From Planctomycetota bacterium (GTDB taxonomy: Bacteria; Planctomycetota; UBA1135; GCA-002686595), in the NCBI GenBank assembly GCA_020638835.1, contig JACKHV010000001.1, positions 1,116,001 to 1,180,000 on the forward strand: a DNA stretch of 64,000 nucleotides, written 5' to 3'. The notes under the pieces are model-generated. The model saw only the letters and a program-made list of their open reading frames with translations, was not told the DNA's origin and did no database searches. Position 1 is the first letter of the stretch; each line of letters starts with the position of its first letter. Both the position numbers and the translations under genes were made by a program. This document shows positions 61,402 through 64,000 of the stretch, piece after piece.

Positions 61402-63000
61402 ATGCCCCAGTGGTTCGAAGAATTCCTGCCGATCCTGATCCTACTGGTCGTCGTCACGCTGCTGATCAACCGGCTGCCGAAGATCGACCTCGGGCACTCG
61501 GTGGGCTTCCGCAAGCGTCGCGTTCTGAACTGGCTGCCGCTCGGGTTGACGTACGCCTTCCTCTACATGGGGCGCTACAACCTGACGGTCAGCAAGTCGG
61601 TGCTCGGCAGCATGCCGCTTCCGGGCGGCGGCGGCGCCCTGATGGGCAACCACGACTTCGGCCTGATCTTCGGCTTGGGCACGATCGTCTACGGCTTCGC
61701 GTTCGTCATCAACGGCCCTCTGACGGACCGCATCGGAGGTCGCAAGGCCATCTTGATCGGCGCAGCGGGTGCAGCGGTCGCGAACGCCTTGATGGGCCTG
61801 GTGAGTTACTTCGTGCTGCAAGGGCACGGCGAACGCTTCGACCAGATCGCGCCGAACCTGACGGCGATCTTCAGCGTGCTGTACGCCGCGAACATGTACT
61901 TCCAGAGCTTCGGCGCGGTCGCGATCGTCAAGGTCAACGCGTCGTGGTTCCACGTTCGTGAGCGCGGCGTCTTCGGCGGGATCTTCGGCATCCTGATCTC
62001 GCTCGGGATCTACTTCGCGTTCGACTGGGGTGCGCTGATCGTCAACGCAGGGCACCCCGAGGGCGGCAGCGCCTTCGACTATCCTGGTCTGGTGTGGGTG
62101 TTCGTCGCACCGGCGATCCTGCTCGCGATCTTCTGGGTGCTCGACGTGCTGTTCGTCCGCGACACTCCGGGTGAAGCCGGTCAGGAGGACTTCGACACGG
62201 CCGATGCATCTTCGGGCGACGAGGGAGAGCGGCTGTCCGCGGCCCAGATCTTCGGACTCATGCTGCGCAACCCGATCATCATGACGATCGCGGCGATCGA
62301 GTTTTGCAGCGGCTTCCTGCGCCAGGCGATCATGCAGTGGTACAAGATCTTCGCGAAGCAGACGGATGCAGCGCTGGGGCTCCGAAAGGACCCGGACAAC
62401 GTGACCTTCGCCAACTTCGTGGACGCGCACTGGGGCATGCTGCTGTGCGTTGCGGGAGTCACCGGCGGCGTGATTGCGGGGATCATCTCCGACCGCGTCT
62501 TCCACAGCCGCCGCGGCCCCGTCGCTGCGCTGCTGTACGGAGTCATGCTGGTCGGTGGGGTCGTCCTGTGCCTCGTCTACCAGACCTCGGTCGTCGGTTG
62601 GCTCGTCGTCGTGATGTCGATGGCCGTGATCGGCGTGCACGGCATGCTCTCGGGCACGGCCAGCATGGACTTCGGCGGCCGTCGCAACGTTGGCACCGCG
62701 GTCGGCATCATCGATGGATTCGTCTATCTCGGCACGGCGGCGATGTCGTTCACCTACGCGATGATCCTGCCGAAGGAGGAATTCGAGCCGCTGCTCGACC
62801 CGGCGACCGGGCAGCAAATGATCGACGCGATCACCGGCGAGCCGAAGAAGGTGCTCGTCGGTCCCGTCACCGACCCCGACAACTGGATCAACTGGCCGCT
62901 CGCCATGATCCCCGTCGCGGCGGTCGGCCTCTTCTTCGCGTGGAAGATCTGGCACGCGCAGACCGACGCGATGAAGCAGCGCCAAGCCGAAGGGGCGTGA
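61402..63000 (+). CDS. OPA/MFS-type transporter (organophosphate antiporter family)
   Basis: A 532-residue membrane protein with about 12-13 hydrophobic helices. The N-terminal part has TYAFLYMGRYNLTVSKSVLG, which matches the GlpT/UhpT-style Arg in helix 1 (R-Y-N), and the MFS loop GPLTDRIGGRKAILIGAAG. A cytoplasmic loop at about 250-275 is acidic (EDFDTADASSGDEGERL). GlpT-type proteins exchange organic phosphate for inorganic phosphate. A phosphatase gene follows one base later, which would fit a phosphate-ester uptake role, but substrate specificity is not established. Confidence 0.83.
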   Translation: MPQWFEEFLPILILLVVVTLLINRLPKIDLGHSVGFRKRRVLNWLPLGLTYAFLYMGRYNLTVSKSVLGSMPLPGGGGALMGNHDFGLIFGLGTIVYGFAFVINGPLTDRIGGRKAILIGAAGAAVANALMGLVSYFVLQGHGERFDQIAPNLTAIFSVLYAANMYFQSFGAVAIVKVNASWFHVRERGVFGGIFGILISLGIYFAFDWGALIVNAGHPEGGSAFDYPGLVWVFVAPAILLAIFWVLDVLFVRDTPGEAGQEDFDTADASSGDEGERLSAAQIFGLMLRNPIIMTIAAIEFCSGFLRQAIMQWYKIFAKQTDAALGLRKDPDNVTFANFVDAHWGMLLCVAGVTGGVIAGIISDRVFHSRRGPVAALLYGVMLVGGVVLCLVYQTSVVGWLVVVMSMAVIGVHGMLSGTASMDFGGRRNVGTAVGIIDGFVYLGTAAMSFTYAMILPKEEFEPLLDPATGQQMIDAITGEPKKVLVGPVTDPDNWINWPLAMIPVAAVGLFFAWKIWHAQTDAMKQRQAEGA

Positions 63001-63001
63001 G

Positions 63002-64000
63002 ATGCGCGTGAACGGACTCGTGCTCGCCGCTTGCGCGGGCGTGTGGGCGCTCGGCGTCGGCGCGCAGGAACCCGCCGGGCCGGAAGCGGCGCGTCCGCGG
63101 CTCGTCGTGATGATCGCGGTGGACCAGATGATCCCCGAGCAGCTCGAACGGCTGCGCTCGCACTTCACCGGCGGCTTCGCTCGCTTCGCGAACCAGGGGC
63201 GCGTGCACCGCCGCGCGCTGCTCGGCTACTCGCGCACCGAGACGGGCCCCGGCCACGCGAGCTACGGCACCGGTTGCTGGCCGCGCACGCACGGCATCGT
63301 CGCGAACGATTTCCGCGACGCGGAGCGCGGCGGTTGGACCTACTGCGCCGGCGACGAGGACGCGCGTCCGATCACGCGCCTCGGGCTCGAGGCGGACTCG
63401 AAGCACTACCGCGTCTCGCCGCGCAACCTGCTCGTCGACGGTGCCGCCGCTTGGTTCGAGCGCAGCTGGTCCGGGGCGAAGACGGTCTCGATCTCCGGCA
63501 AGGACCGCGCCTCGATCTTGATGGCCGGTCGCGGCGCGGACACCGCGGTCTGGTGGGACAAGTACCGCTGCGGCTTCACGACCAGCGACCACTACGGCGA
63601 CGCGCTGCCCGCGTGGGCCGCGGAGTGGAACCTCGGTTGGCGCGAGCGCTGCGACGGCTACGTCTGGGAACCGCTGGTCCCGCTCGACGAGCTGGTCGGA
63701 ACGGGCACCGAGGCGGACGACCGGGAGGGGGAGGCGTCGTGCTCGTCGAATGGGCGCGTCTTCCCGCACCCCGCGCCGCCGCTCTCGGACGAACCGAACG
63801 GCAAGCAGATCGAACAGCTCGGTCACTACGTCTACATCTCGCCGCTGGTCGACGCGCACACGCTCGAGCTCGCGCGCCGCGCCGTCGTGGCCGAGGACCT
63901 CGGAGGGGACGAGCAGGTCGACCTGCTGTGCATCTCGCTGACCGCCTGCGACACGGTCGGGCACCTGACCGGTCCGTACTCGGCGGAGACGACGGACGTG
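63002..64000 (+). CDS. alkaline phosphatase / type I phosphodiesterase-like protein, N-terminal part (runs off the window)
   Basis: The visible 333 residues start with a signal peptide (1-21, VLAACAGVWALGVGA). The alkaline-phosphatase fold follows: LVVMIAVDQMIPEQLERLRS with the first metal Asp, then the nucleophile region YSRTETGPGHASYGTGCWPR. Later segments TVSISGKDRASILMAGR and LLCISLTACDTVGHLTGP carry further metal-site residues. This pattern is that of PafA-type alkaline phosphatases and nucleotide pyrophosphatase-like enzymes. Exported; likely releases phosphate from organic esters. Directly follows the transporter gene (one-base gap), so they are probably co-transcribed. The C-terminus is outside the window. 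Confidence 0.88.
   Translation, partial: MRVNGLVLAACAGVWALGVGAQEPAGPEAARPRLVVMIAVDQMIPEQLERLRSHFTGGFARFANQGRVHRRALLGYSRTETGPGHASYGTGCWPRTHGIVANDFRDAERGGWTYCAGDEDARPITRLGLEADSKHYRVSPRNLLVDGAAAWFERSWSGAKTVSISGKDRASILMAGRGADTAVWWDKYRCGFTTSDHYGDALPAWAAEWNLGWRERCDGYVWEPLVPLDELVGTGTEADDREGEASCSSNGRVFPHPAPPLSDEPNGKQIEQLGHYVYISPLVDAHTLELARRAVVAEDLGGDEQVDLLCISLTACDTVGHLTGPYSAETTDV

Overview
The window is about 64 kb of very GC-rich bacterial DNA, dense with genes that often overlap by 1-13 bases and frequently use GTG or TTG starts. The most likely source is a planctomycete, possibly one of the deep-branching marine lineages. This is inferred from secreted sulfatases, a bacterial microcompartment (BMC) locus, large lipoproteins, and a C-terminal cysteine module (CPCGN ... 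CGTGSN) that I recall from such genomes. No rRNA, tRNA, prophage, insertion sequence or CRISPR array was seen.

Layout. 1-8907 (minus strand): a nearly complete arginine biosynthesis operon, argR-argC-argB-argD-argF-argG-argH-short acetylglutamate synthase-argJ, with the start of a sulfatase-like gene downstream. Two ARG-box-like sites lie upstream of argR. 9138-12685: a divergent two-component system, a periplasmic-propeller HisKA_3 kinase and a NarL-type regulator. 12954-19371: three related secreted proteins sharing a domain I cannot name ('DWDF' domain, five copies) and a C-terminal cysteine module; the third also carries a sulfatase domain. 19663-26521: a ten-gene BMC operon with two BMC-H, two tandem-domain BMC, two pentameric BMC-P, a CoA-acylating aldehyde dehydrogenase with a cysteine-rich tail, two proteins starting with an EutQ-N-like segment (one continuing into an ACT domain), and a UPF0210/DUF711 protein.

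26750-42358: an HD-GYP regulator, an MFS transporter, polyphosphate kinase convergent with an Ppx/GppA phosphatase, a protein of unknown function, two tandem TPR proteins, and two lipoproteins. 42665-45369: rpsO and pnp. 46094-49705: a small secreted protein, a secretin and a GspK-like pseudopilin. 49710-59429: a HyuB-like protein, purA, uppS, cdsA, phoH, an HD membrane protein, ybeY and a FliA/WhiG-like sigma factor. 59472-60539 is essentially gene-free. 60540-64000: a HAD hydrolase, an OPA/MFS transporter and the start of an alkaline phosphatase-like gene.

Six palindromic repeats of about 90 bp sit in three intergenic regions (45.4-45.7, 48.1-48.2 and 53.5-53.9 kb). The most interesting system is the BMC locus. 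It has a complete shell set and an aldehyde dehydrogenase, but no diol dehydratase, ethanolamine lyase, recognised glycyl-radical enzyme, aldolase, phosphotransacylase or alcohol dehydrogenase. In their place is the widely conserved but uncharacterised UPF0237 (ACT)/UPF0210 pair, with the ACT partner fused to a putative compartment-associated domain.
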